Below, in pieces: positions 6,122-12,977 of a stretch of 13,088 nucleotides of DNA. The notes beneath the pieces are model-generated. The model had not been told where the DNA came from. It was given only the letters and a program-made list of their open reading frames with translations, and did not search any database. Numbering within the stretch: the stretch's first letter is position 1; each line of letters opens with the position of its first letter. The position numbers and the translations under genes were made by a program. Origin of the DNA: Altererythrobacter sp. (GTDB taxonomy: Bacteria; Pseudomonadota; Alphaproteobacteria; Sphingomonadales; Sphingomonadaceae); contig JAGXGU010000089.1 of the NCBI GenBank assembly GCA_024636575.1, positions 1 through 13,088 on the forward strand, read 5' to 3'.

Positions 6122-8317
6122 CTAGAACTTCGCTCCGATTCGCATACCGTAGGTCCGCGGCGCGAGGAACACGCCCTTGAAACTGGGGCCGACGCCGATA
6201 ATCAGAGTTCCTGCAGACACAGACGAGACGACATCATCGTCTTCAATATTTTCGACATAGGCTTCCGCGAACCAGTGCCCGTCGGTCTGTTCATAGCGCA
6301 GCCGCGCGTCGGTGCGGGTGTAATCCCCCTTCCGATCGTGATCCTTGTTCTGGATCCGCAGGAAGGAATTGCTTTCGTAATGGAACTGGACACGCGGTTT
6401 GAGTGTGCCCGGCCCCAGGTCGAGCGTGAAAGGTTCGATGCCCAGGGTACCCGAGAAGCTTGGCGCATTGACCAGCTTGTTGCCCGAAAGATCCTCGATC
6501 GCACCGGTCAGATCGTCGAGCACGTTGGGGAAGGAATCGAATTCTGCATTGAGATAACCCAACGCGAAATCAATCCGCGTGCTCTTGCCGAAGCGGGCCT
6601 CACCCTCTGCCTCCAGTCCCCATATGGTGGCAGAGGTGGCGTTGCGGGTGATGTTCTCGATCACATTGTTAGCCCCGGTTTCCACCTGCGCCAGTTGAAG
6701 ATCCTTGTAATCGTAATAAAAGGCCGACAGCCCGACCCGCAACCGATTGTCGAACGCATTGGTCTTCGCGCCCACTTCATAGGCGGTGACCGTCTCGGGA
6801 TCGTAGATCGCCTGGCTGGCGCCGCGGTTGAAACCGCCGGCCTTGTAGCCGGTGCTGACGCTGCCATATAGCAGCGTGTTGTCGCTGAGTGTGTAATCGA
6901 GCGCGGCGCGCCAGGTCACCTTGTCCCAGTCCGCGCTCTGGTTCTGGATGATCGTCTGCAGCGGCGGCGGCCCCGCCGCGTTGAGCCGGCGGATGACCTG
7001 CGCACTGTCAGGCTTGTCCTTGTCATCACGCGTGTAGCGTGCGCCCAGGGTCAGATCGAGCCGTTCGGACAGCGCCAGGTTCGTCTGGCCGAACACGGCC
7101 CAGGATTCGTTCTTCTGGTCGCGGTCGATGAAATCGAAATCGAGCCGGCTGAACGCGCCAATCACCGTGGGAATCTGGACGTTGAAAATGCTGTTGATCG
7201 TTTCATCGAGATAGAATCCGCCGATCATCCAGTCGAACGTCCGGTCTCCATTCGAGGTGAGCCGCAGTTCATGTGTGTTGGCCGATGACCGGAATTCCTC
7301 ACCCAGCGTCGAGTCGGAAATGGCCGTGCCATCAAGATCGTTGAAGGATTCGCGTTCTTCACGCCGCCAGGAAAATTGATAGGTCGCCGTCACGCCGCCC
7401 AGATCGTAATCGGCCTGGGCCCGGAACGAATTGGTCTCGTTATTGCGGAAGCCCTGCGTATCGAGCGGAAAGCTGCGCGGATCGGTAACGACGGCACCGG
7501 GGCGCGGATTGCCCGTGAATGGCAACAGGCCCTGCACCCCGCCAACACCGCTGCGCTGATAGGTTTCATAGGTGAACAGCAGCTTCAGCGCATCGGTTGG
7601 CCGGGCCAACAAATGAAAACGGGCGGCAAAATCATCCGCATCATCGCCGCGCCCGGCGACGGGCGAATTATCGCGATAGCCGTCGCGGTCTTCCGAAATG
7701 AAGGCGGCGCGCAGCGCCAGCCGGTCATCCATCAGCGGAAGATTGACGGCACCGGTCGTGAGGACACGGTCATAGTTTCCAAGCAGGATTTCGAAATGAC
7801 CGCCGAGCTCGCCGGTCGGCTTCTGGCTGACGACATTGACAGCGCCCGATGTGCTGTTGCGGCCATACAGGGTCCCTTGCGGCCCGCGCAGCACTTCCAC
7901 CCGGTCAAGATCGTAGAAATAGGCATTGGCACCCGAAAGGCGCGGCACATAGGCACCATCGATATGGAACGCCGTCGTCGGATCGGCTTCGTTGCGATTG
8001 TCGGTCCCCGAAATACCTCGGATGGTGATGAATACCGCATCGCGGCTAGTTTCATTCGCAAAATTCACATTGGGCGACAGAAAGCCGATGGCGGAGGTGT
8101 CGTAAGCTCCGATCGCGCTCAGCGTCTCGCCGCTTACGGCGGTAACGGCGAGCGGAACACTCGACAGGTTTTCCGAACGCTTCTGGGCCGTCACCACAAT
8201 TTCGCTAACGGTATTGCCGTCTTGCGCAACCGGTTCAGCCTGTTTTTCCTGCGCTAGCGTAGGGACGGCCCAGGTACATCCGCCAAGAGCCAGCAGCACT
8301 TTGATCCGGTTATCCAT
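6122..8317 (-). CDS. TonB-dependent outer-membrane receptor
   Basis: The 731-residue product is a 22-stranded barrel receptor that imports a ligand across the outer membrane using TonB-ExbBD energy. A signal peptide covers residues 1-22 (cleavage likely after PTLA). A TonB box, EIVVTA, is at 39-44, followed by the plug domain with FITIRGISG, then VEVLRGPQGTLYGRNSTSG and AVNVVSQKP. The barrel ends in RIGAKF with a terminal Phe, the signal for outer-membrane insertion. The length is normal for sphingomonad receptors of the broad class that take up diverse organic compounds or siderophores; the ligand cannot be read from the sequence. A GGGAG site lies seven bases before the ATG. It diverges from a marR-type gene across a 98-bp gap with a palindrome, suggesting control by that regulator. 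A nearby AhpD-like gene hints at a catabolic rather than iron role, but this is weak. Confidence 0.93.
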   Translation of the reverse strand: MDNRIKVLLALGGCTWAVPTLAQEKQAEPVAQDGNTVSEIVVTAQKRSENLSSVPLAVTAVSGETLSAIGAYDTSAIGFLSPNVNFANETSRDAVFITIRGISGTDNRNEADPTTAFHIDGAYVPRLSGANAYFYDLDRVEVLRGPQGTLYGRNSTSGAVNVVSQKPTGELGGHFEILLGNYDRVLTTGAVNLPLMDDRLALRAAFISEDRDGYRDNSPVAGRGDDADDFAARFHLLARPTDALKLLFTYETYQRSGVGGVQGLLPFTGNPRPGAVVTDPRSFPLDTQGFRNNETNSFRAQADYDLGGVTATYQFSWRREERESFNDLDGTAISDSTLGEEFRSSANTHELRLTSNGDRTFDWMIGGFYLDETINSIFNVQIPTVIGAFSRLDFDFIDRDQKNESWAVFGQTNLALSERLDLTLGARYTRDDKDKPDSAQVIRRLNAAGPPPLQTIIQNQSADWDKVTWRAALDYTLSDNTLLYGSVSTGYKAGGFNRGASQAIYDPETVTAYEVGAKTNAFDNRLRVGLSAFYYDYKDLQLAQVETGANNVIENITRNATSATIWGLEAEGEARFGKSTRIDFALGYLNAEFDSFPNVLDDLTGAIEDLSGNKLVNAPSFSGTLGIEPFTLDLGPGTLKPRVQFHYESNSFLRIQNKDHDRKGDYTRTDARLRYEQTDGHWFAEAYVENIEDDDVVSSVSAGTLIIGVGPSFKGVFLAPRTYGMRIGAKF

Positions 8318-8330
8318 GACATTCTCCCAG

Positions 8331-8359
8331 TTGACGTATGTTTTTTAGTTGAATCTACA
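8331..8359 (+). promoter_or_regulatory. Candidate promoter of the marR-type gene
   Basis: TTGACG (8331-8336) matches a -35 box. Seventeen bases later TCTACA (8354-8359) is a weak -10 box. The palindrome at 8346-8363 lies over the spacer and -10 region, which would fit autorepression. The -10 match is only three of six, so this is tentative. Confidence 0.3.
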
Positions 8360-8363
8360 ACTA
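8346..8363. promoter_or_regulatory. Palindromic operator candidate between receptor and marR genes
   Basis: TAGTTG (8346-8351) and CAACTA (8358-8363) form a perfect inverted repeat around six bases, giving an 18-bp site of the size MarR dimers usually bind. A second smaller palindrome, TTGCA-AC-TGCAA (8381-8392), lies 17 bases to the right. Both sit in the divergent gap, so one regulator could control both directions. Confidence 0.55.
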
Positions 8364-8415
8364 TCATCAGCGCGAACTGCTTGCAACTGCAATCTTATCG
8401 TGGGAATGCGAGGCC

Positions 8416-8871
8416 ATGACAATCGACCTGCAATCGCATCTACCCTACCGGCTCGCAAAAACTTCGCTGCGCATCAAGAACGCGACCACCAGCCGCTATG
8501 TGCGGCGGACCCCCATGTCCGCCCGCGAATGGCGGGTGCTGGGCATGCTGGGCATTGTCGGTTCACAGACCCCTTCGGAACTTGCGGAGCTCACGGGGAT
8601 GGATCGCGCAACAATCAGTCGGGCAATAGCCCGCTTGGTGAAACTCGATTACGTCAAGCGCAAGCCCAACGCCGCTGATAACCGCAGCCAGACAATCGAG
8701 GTGACCCCCGCCGGGGAGGCCTATTGCCGGGCGATCGTGCCGCGCATGGAAAGTTCCGGCGATGAATGTCGAACGCTGTTTTCCGCCGCAGAATTTGCCC
8801 TGCTGATTGAATTCATTGACCGGATCGACACCGCCATTCTAGGGGGCCACATCTTATCCGAAGATGGATAA
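8416..8871 (+). CDS. MarR-family transcriptional regulator
   Basis: This 151-residue protein has the MarR winged-helix layout. A helical N-terminus with YRLAKTSLRIKNA is followed by the HTH: SQTPSELAELTGMD (50-63) and recognition helix RATISRAIARLVKLDYV (64-80). The wing reads KRKPNAADNRSQTIEVT (81-97) with the family's D-x-R motif as DNR. A C-terminal dimer helix ends at residue 151. MarR proteins are dimeric regulators, often repressors released by phenolic or other small ligands. It diverges from the TonB receptor gene, and the 18-bp palindrome between them is the likely operator. A GAGG lies only two bases before the ATG, too close to be a standard ribosome-binding site, so the start is less certain than the family. 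Confidence 0.88.
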   Translation: MTIDLQSHLPYRLAKTSLRIKNATTSRYVRRTPMSAREWRVLGMLGIVGSQTPSELAELTGMDRATISRAIARLVKLDYVKRKPNAADNRSQTIEVTPAGEAYCRAIVPRMESSGDECRTLFSAAEFALLIEFIDRIDTAILGGHILSEDG

Positions 8872-8938
8872 TATCATTGAATATGCAATTAAAATGCCTA
8901 TAGACTTCATGGATCATTCCCAATTGGAGTCTATTTGC

Positions 8939-9529
8939 ATGTTACTAGTCACGCCGCTCGAAAAAGGGTCTTCGCCCGCAGTTGCGGAACTCGCCGCCTT
9001 CTTCGATGAAACGCTCGGGTTCACGCCGAACAGTGTCCTGACGATGCAGCGGCGGCCGGAAATCGCCGAAGCGTTCATAAATCTCAACAAGGCCGTGATG
9101 GCCAATGCCGGCCGCGTTACTGCGGAACAGAAACGCTTCATCGGCATGCTGTCCAGCCTTTCCAGCGGTTGCCGCTATTGCCAGGCACATACTGCGCTCG
9201 CGGCGCAGCGTTATGGCGCATCGGATGAGCGCCTGGATGCAATCTGGGACTATCAATCGAGCCCCCTGTTCACCGATGCGGAACGGGCGGCATTTGATTT
9301 CGCGATTGCTGCATCCAGCATTCCCAACGCAGTGACCTCGGAAATTGCGGACGAATTGCGCAGCCACTGGAACGAGGCTGAAATCGTCGAAATTCTTGGT
9401 GTTGTCTCGCTCTTCGGCTTCCTCAACCGCTGGAACGACAGCATGGGAACATCGCTGGAATCCGCCGCCGACGATTTCGCCTCCACCACGCTTGCCCCGC
9501 ACGGATGGGACAAGGGTAAACACGGGTAG
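8939..9529 (+). CDS. AhpD-like / carboxymuconolactone decarboxylase-family protein
   Basis: The 196-residue product has the AhpD-type redox motif C78-R-Y-C81-Q-A-H84 in SGCRYCQAHTALAAQRYG, preceded by a Glu in TAEQKR (63), the usual proton relay arrangement. The N-terminal part, FDETLGFTPNSVLTMQRRPE, is typical of peroxidase-related alkylhydroperoxidase-like members. Such proteins act in peroxide detoxification or in aromatic degradation; the CxxC points to a thiol-based peroxidase-like role, but the substrate is unknown. The open frame extends up to 8864, overlapping marR, but the ATG at 8939 is preferred: GGAG at 8926-8929 lies nine bases before it and the conserved family start follows. 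It is probably co-transcribed with the marR gene, 67 bp upstream. Confidence 0.85.
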   Translation: MLLVTPLEKGSSPAVAELAAFFDETLGFTPNSVLTMQRRPEIAEAFINLNKAVMANAGRVTAEQKRFIGMLSSLSSGCRYCQAHTALAAQRYGASDERLDAIWDYQSSPLFTDAERAAFDFAIAASSIPNAVTSEIADELRSHWNEAEIVEILGVVSLFGFLNRWNDSMGTSLESAADDFASTTLAPHGWDKGKHG

Positions 9530-9580
9530 GATGCCCCCCGGCATTGGGGTCAGAATATAGGGAGAACCCGTTGCTTCGGG

Positions 9581-9613
9581 GAGGCGGGACCGGGAGACCA
9601 GTGGTCCCGCCTC
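9581..9613 (+). terminator. Strong hairpin downstream of the AhpD-like gene
   Basis: GAGGCGGGACC (9581-9591) pairs perfectly with GGTCCCGCCTC (9603-9613) around an 11-base loop, 52 bp after the stop. A small CCCG/CGGG hairpin lies just before it. It is a likely transcript end or 3' stabiliser, although no clear T-run follows. The rest of the gap up to 9801 shows no gene. Confidence 0.4.
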
Positions 9614-9801
9614 TATCGAAGATCATTCGGGGTACCTCAACATATGCATGGGCCGTGCCAGTTTTACCGCACGGCAGAAAACCAAGGCATTCGATGATTA
9701 ACGGCCCGCCCCAACCGGCAAATATGTAAATTCTTCCGACACATTCCCGGCACGATATTGCCGCTTGGCAATTGGCACCGATCTGTTCACACAGGGCCGC
9801 G

Positions 9802-10587
9802 ATGCCCCAGCCCGAAAATCCTATCCAGCCAGACAGAATAGCTGCTGCCACCGTGATCGTATTTCGCAACGCGGGGGATGGCAATCCGCCAGAATTGCTG
9901 ATGGTGACCCGCTCGCGCCGCATGACCTTTGCCGGCGGGGCGGCGGTATTTCCGGGCGGGCGGGTCGATCCGGCGGATTACGATCTGGCAGCGAACCTCG
10001 ACACCATGCTGCCACCGGACGAGGCCGCACACCGCGTGGCCGCAATTCGCGAAACGCTGGAGGAAACCGGGCTCGCCATCGGCGTTACCGGCAATGTCGA
10101 TGCGGCGATTGCCCAGGCTGCGCGGGCCATGCTGCTGGAAAGCGGCACCCTCGCCCCGGTATTGGCGGCCATGGGTTGGCAAATCGATCTGGACGCCGTG
10201 CTGCCGTTCGCCCGCTGGTTTCCCAAGAACGAGCGGCTTCCCCGCCTGTTCGACACCCGCTTCTATCTGGCAAACCTGGGAACCGGCGCGGTGGATATCG
10301 CGGTCGACCAGACGGAAAACACCAAGCTGTACTGGATCACCGCCAGGGGCGCATTGGAGGCTGCCGAACGCGGCGATCTGAGCATCATCTTTCCCACCCG
10401 CCGCAATCTGGAACGGCTCGCCCAATTCACCGATTTCGCCGCCGCAGCGCAGGATTGCGCCCGCTTCCCGGTCCAGACGATCATCCCGCGCATTGCGGAG
10501 GAGGATGGCCAGCGGTGGCTATGCATCCCGGAAGACGCCGGTTATCCTGTCACCCGCGAACCGCTGGGCGATGTCCTGCGCGGATGA
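9802..10587 (+). CDS. NUDIX hydrolase (NUDT19-like layout)
   Basis: The 261-residue product has a NUDIX fold signature: AATVIVFR at 15-22, FAGGAAVFPGGRVDPAD at 43-59, then AAIRETLEETGL at 80-91 as the REx2EExG part of the box. Between the glycine pair and the RE motif there is an insertion of about 20 residues, so the standard 23-residue box is stretched. This layout is known in NUDT7/NUDT19-type and related bacterial NUDIX proteins, some of which cleave CoA derivatives. The substrate here is not shown. The ATG at 9802 with AGGG five bases upstream is preferred over a TTG at 9772. It stands alone between a hairpin-rich gap and a repeat-rich gap. The last part of the protein (IFPTRRNLERLAQF) also fits the NUDT19-like group. 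Confidence 0.85.
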   Translation: MPQPENPIQPDRIAAATVIVFRNAGDGNPPELLMVTRSRRMTFAGGAAVFPGGRVDPADYDLAANLDTMLPPDEAAHRVAAIRETLEETGLAIGVTGNVDAAIAQAARAMLLESGTLAPVLAAMGWQIDLDAVLPFARWFPKNERLPRLFDTRFYLANLGTGAVDIAVDQTENTKLYWITARGALEAAERGDLSIIFPTRRNLERLAQFTDFAAAAQDCARFPVQTIIPRIAEEDGQRWLCIPEDAGYPVTREPLGDVLRG

Positions 10588-10592
10588 AGACA

Positions 10593-10619
10593 GTGACGAG
10601 GGTGACAAAGGTGACACAT
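10593..10619 (+). repeat. Nine-base tandem repeat, three units
   Basis: The units GTGACGAGG, GTGACAAAG and GTGACACAT follow without a gap, starting six bases after the NUDIX stop. They share GTGAC in fixed phase. Function is unknown. Confidence 0.6.
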
Positions 10620-10756
10620 CCAACATTTTCTGTCCGGGACCGGTACCGGTGCATTCCTGCGGGTTTGAAGGGTAGAGGGTGACAGATTCGCCCTTTGAGT
10701 AAAATTAAAATCCTGTAACGCCGCGCTATCCGAAAATTTCCTGAACCGGGGCGAGA

Positions 10757-10805
10757 GGCGCGCCATCCGCGGCCAAGGCAAGCCATGCCTACGGCCAGTC
10801 GCGCC
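10757..10805. repeat. Long imperfect hairpin
   Basis: Outer arms GGCGCG (10757-10762) and CGCGCC (10800-10805) enclose an inner stem of GGCC with GGCC and AGGCA with TGCCT (10771-10795). No T-run follows. It may be a dispersed palindromic repeat or an RNA structure. Confidence 0.4.
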
Positions 10806-10946
10806 TTCACATGTCAAAAAGCCTGCAATTCGCGGGGCAGCGATAACAGGCCGCATGGGAGTAGGAAAATGGTTCGGATTGCGGTGGAGTGGGTGCAGTT
10901 TAGTATACTGTCCCCGGAATTTTTCCGGAATTTTTATAAGGCACCT

Positions 10947-11594
10947 TTAATCGATCACCACCCCCAACCGCAGCGCTTCTTTCTCCAGTTCTTGCATCCA
11001 TTTGTAATGATAGGCGATGTCGAGTATGTCTTTCTCGGCGCTGGAGTCCATGTAGCGAATTATTGATTTGCAAATGGCCGTCGGATTGGATTGCAATACC
11101 GCGATGTCAGCGATCAGATCGACGTATGACGCCTTCCGAACAGCGTAATCAGGCGGCAATTGCCCATCCCGGTCAGCTATGCTTCGTTTCAAGTTGGAAT
11201 AGGCTTTTGCCAGATCGGGGCGCAGCCTCATGCAATCTCGAAATGCTAAATGCCGCCTGGCTTGATAGGAACCTTGTTCAAAGGCGTGAACATGAATTCC
11301 TGTGACGAACTCGGACTTGACGGCCCTGCTGAAATAGCGACGCCCCGCGATCCCATATTCCCCTCGCGCATCGTATCCCATATTTACAAATCGCGACGCT
11401 CGGTCGTCTATACATTTGAGATCGGCACTCTGAATCAGAATATCGATTACGGGCTTGGCTACAAGATCATGTACTGCTGTGCTGCCAATATGGTCGATGG
11501 TGACACCAACCGGCTCGAGCGCGAGCCACAAACTTGCGGCTTCGCGCTCAAATACTCCCACCCAACGCGGGTCATATGACTTAATCGTTTTCAC
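10947..11594 (-). CDS. GrpB family (UPF0157) nucleotidyltransferase-like protein
   Basis: The 215-residue product has the GrpB-family signature: SYDPRWVGVFEREA near the start (6-19), HIGSTAVHDLVAKPVIDILI (35-54), and later GIHVHAFEQGS, then HLAFRDCMRLRPDLAKAYS and a YVDLIADI stretch typical of the C-terminal half. The family has a nucleotidyltransferase-like fold and is widespread but poorly characterised; a molecular role cannot be assigned. The usual family HIGSTAVPGL has H-D in place of P-G. The start is uncertain: GTG at 11594 is chosen because it begins just before the conserved SYDPRW segment, but TTG at 11609 or 11651 are possible, and none has a clear ribosome-binding site. It lies 35 bp after the membrane-protein stop on the same strand, so the two probably form an operon. 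Confidence 0.82.
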   Translation of the reverse strand: MKTIKSYDPRWVGVFEREAASLWLALEPVGVTIDHIGSTAVHDLVAKPVIDILIQSADLKCIDDRASRFVNMGYDARGEYGIAGRRYFSRAVKSEFVTGIHVHAFEQGSYQARRHLAFRDCMRLRPDLAKAYSNLKRSIADRDGQLPPDYAVRKASYVDLIADIAVLQSNPTAICKSIIRYMDSSAEKDILDIAYHYKWMQELEKEALRLGVVID

Positions 11595-11629
11595 TGTTAT
11601 GGTTGCCAAATGTGTGTTTGGTGAACTGC

Positions 11630-12238
11630 CTAGCGCCGCAATATTTCCCAAGCAGCCAAGATACTGAAAATGGTCTGTATCGAATACGCGATAAAGGCGC
11701 CGAATGCATGCATGTTAATGACCCCGAACGCTAGAAAAAGCGGTGGGATGACGCCGACAAATGCGGCTGCCACTCCGCGGATGCGTGCGGCTCCGGTCGT
11801 CCGTCTGGCCCAGTCGATCCCCCAAATGACAAACGCCGCGCCGGTTAAGTAAACCGCACCTTGCGCCATTGTTTGGTTAAGCGCCCAAGTCAACGGCCAC
11901 ATCTGCTCTTCAAGACCGCGGTCCGCGAGTTCGGGCACGACGAAGCCGTCGACCGAGCCTGCAATCAAATTTGCTGCTGTACCAAATCCCAGGCAAACCA
12001 GTCCCATCCATATAGGAAAGCGCTCGGTGCCACTTCTGGCCGCAAAGCGGGACAATGCGGCGAATACGACGATGGCGGTCACCATCATAGTTCCATGGAA
12101 TATCCGACCATAGTCCTTGAAGGATTCTGCACCGACGGGGTGGTTCGCCATGCCCACTACGGCAATCGCCGATGTTGCAGCTAGGATCCATCCGACCAGA
12201 CGATCCTCATACCGATTAGCTGACGAATTTTCTTGCAT
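11630..12238 (-). CDS. Six-helix integral membrane protein, family not recognised
   Basis: The 202-residue product is strongly hydrophobic with about six predicted membrane segments: roughly 14-31, 46-66, 76-98, 118-141, 155-173 and 177-198. A conserved-looking GRIFHGTMM stretch opens helix 2. No signal peptide, cofactor motif or transporter signature is visible, so I cannot name a function. The open frame extends to 12367, but the ATG at 12238 is chosen because GGGAG (12247-12251) lies eight bases upstream and the longer version would overlap the divergent regulator. It diverges from the tetR-type gene across 70 bp, the classic arrangement of a TetR protein and its target, and is followed by the GrpB-family gene. 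TetR targets are often membrane exporters, but this protein does not look like one I know. Confidence 0.75.
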   Translation of the reverse strand: MQENSSANRYEDRLVGWILAATSAIAVVGMANHPVGAESFKDYGRIFHGTMMVTAIVVFAALSRFAARSGTERFPIWMGLVCLGFGTAANLIAGSVDGFVVPELADRGLEEQMWPLTWALNQTMAQGAVYLTGAAFVIWGIDWARRTTGAARIRGVAAAFVGVIPPLFLAFGVINMHAFGAFIAYSIQTIFSILAAWEILRR

Positions 12239-12265
12239 GGCAGGCACTCCCTTTTGATTTTGATC

Positions 12266-12277
12266 TGCAACTGCAAT
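12266..12277. promoter_or_regulatory. Operator-like motif between the membrane-protein and tetR genes
   Basis: TGCAACTGCAAT lies in the 70-bp divergent gap. The same 12 bases occur at 8382-8393 in the marR/receptor gap. In its core TGCA and TGCA frame an AC step, a short palindromic feature. It may be a shared regulator site, a promoter element for the leftward gene (its complement gives TTGCAG), or coincidence. Confidence 0.3.
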
Positions 12278-12308
12278 AGACGAAGTGTTCTTGGAGGTAA
12301 TCGGACTT

Positions 12309-12929
12309 ATGGAGCTAAAAGTACCGAGAGGGCACGTAGGCGTCGAACAAGCGAAGAGTTCGATCATAGCGGCCTTTACCCGTTTGGTTCATGGCAAGGA
12401 CGCGGCGGTGCCAAGCATCGCACAGCTTTTGGCGGAAGCGGGAATTGCGCGCTCGACGCTTTACAGGCATTTTGATGATCGCACTTCGTTGCTCGTAGCC
12501 GCTATGCATGGGCCGTTTGATATCCTCTCGACGGCCGCAGTTGAAGGTAAAGCTTCAACACAATTGATTGAGCTACTTGATCATTTCTGGAATGGGCGCC
12601 GCGCTGCCGTGGAACTATTGGGGCAACCGTCTGCTAACAGGCTCGCAAGAAAACTCGGTGAGCAAATCAATGCAAAGTATAGTGGTCTAGAGCGTGCTGA
12701 TGCGGTGCGCGTGGCGCACACGCAACTTACCCTATTGCGGCTTTGGCTGGGCGGCGAGACGCCGGGTTCTGCAGCCGATGTGGCGGGGAAGATAGCGAGG
12801 TCATCAGTTTTGCAAATTGCAGGCTTTGGAATTTCGGGGACAGGGAATTCCGGGGACAGCGCAGGGGAATTCCAGGGAGGGAATTCCGGGGACAGGGGAG
12901 GGAATTCCGGGGACAGTATACTTAATTGA
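12309..12929 (+). CDS. TetR-family transcriptional regulator with repeat-derived C-terminus
   Basis: The 206-residue product has a TetR DNA-binding domain: AKSSIIAAFTRLVHGK as helix 1, then SIAQLLAEAGIARSTLYRHF (36-55), the standard HTH with the Y-x-H-F end. A ligand/dimer domain of about 110 residues follows. The family is usually repressors that release DNA on binding a ligand. Residues 174-206 are encoded entirely by the five repeat units at 12828-12916 and the cassette end, giving a Gly/Asn/Ser-rich tail (for example GNSGDS three times); it is unlikely to be part of the ancestral fold. The natural C-terminus has probably been replaced. The ATG at 12309 has GGAGG at 12293-12297, 11 bases away; a GTG at 12285 would lie upstream of that site. 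Likely target: the divergent membrane gene. Confidence 0.82.
   Translation: MELKVPRGHVGVEQAKSSIIAAFTRLVHGKDAAVPSIAQLLAEAGIARSTLYRHFDDRTSLLVAAMHGPFDILSTAAVEGKASTQLIELLDHFWNGRRAAVELLGQPSANRLARKLGEQINAKYSGLERADAVRVAHTQLTLLRLWLGGETPGSAADVAGKIARSSVLQIAGFGISGTGNSGDSAGEFQGGNSGDRGGNSGDSILN
12828..12916 (+). repeat. Tandem array of a 16-bp repeat unit
   Basis: Five copies of GGAATTCCGGGGACAG or a variant start at 12828 (GGAATTTC...), 12844, 12866 (shortened, GGAATTCCAGGGA), 12880 and 12901. The first two abut; the others are separated by five to seven bases. The last copy runs into TATACT to complete the 20-bp right terminal repeat. The array lies inside the tetR-type reading frame. Confidence 0.85.
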
Positions 12930-12977
12930 TCCCAGGTGCCGCAAAGGCGCCGCCACCCTCAAACCCCGCCACAAAAA

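Larger units (their letters stand above)
10588..10901. other. Repeat-rich intergenic stretch
   Basis: No convincing gene is seen in this 314-bp gap. It holds three consecutive nine-base units starting GTGAC (10593-10619) with a further GGTGACA at 10678-10684, a 12-base palindrome ACCGGTACCGGT (10639-10650), and a long imperfect hairpin (10757-10805). Open frames give cysteine/histidine-rich peptides that merely reflect the GTGAC units. Confidence 0.6.
10902..12922. mobile_element. About 2-kb cassette bounded by 20-bp perfect inverted repeats
   Basis: AGTATACTGTCCCCGGAATT at 10902-10921 reappears as its exact reverse complement at 12903-12922. Inside the left end, an 11-base piece (CCGGAATTTTT) is repeated in tandem at 10914-10935; inside the right end there are five copies of a GGAATTCCGGGGACAG-type unit. 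The bounded segment carries the GrpB-family gene, a membrane-protein gene and a tetR-type gene, and looks less GC-rich than the cys region. No transposase is present and no target duplication is obvious, so it is not shown to be autonomous. It could be a non-autonomous element, or a cassette caught between two copies of a dispersed repeat. Confidence 0.5.

Noticed and set aside
7376..8257. Plus-strand open frame of 293 codons opposite the TonB receptor
   Set aside because: Antisense shadow of a receptor with complete signal peptide, plug and barrel end.
10542..10856. Minus-strand frames with a CWMCHLCHPRHC stretch, looking like a zinc or heme protein
   Set aside because: The Cys/His pattern is just the reverse reading of the nine-base GTGAC repeats.
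12239..12367. N-terminal extension of the membrane protein (245-residue version)
   Set aside because: It would overlap the start of the divergent tetR gene and lacks a ribosome-binding site; the ATG at 12238 has a good one.
12828..12916. Possible CRISPR array
   Set aside because: Units are only 16 bp, spacers are zero to seven bases, and no cas gene is present.
10947..12929. Toxin-antitoxin or defence system in the cassette
   Set aside because: GrpB-family, a membrane protein and a TetR regulator do not match a known pair, and no toxin motif is visible; the case rests only on mobile context.
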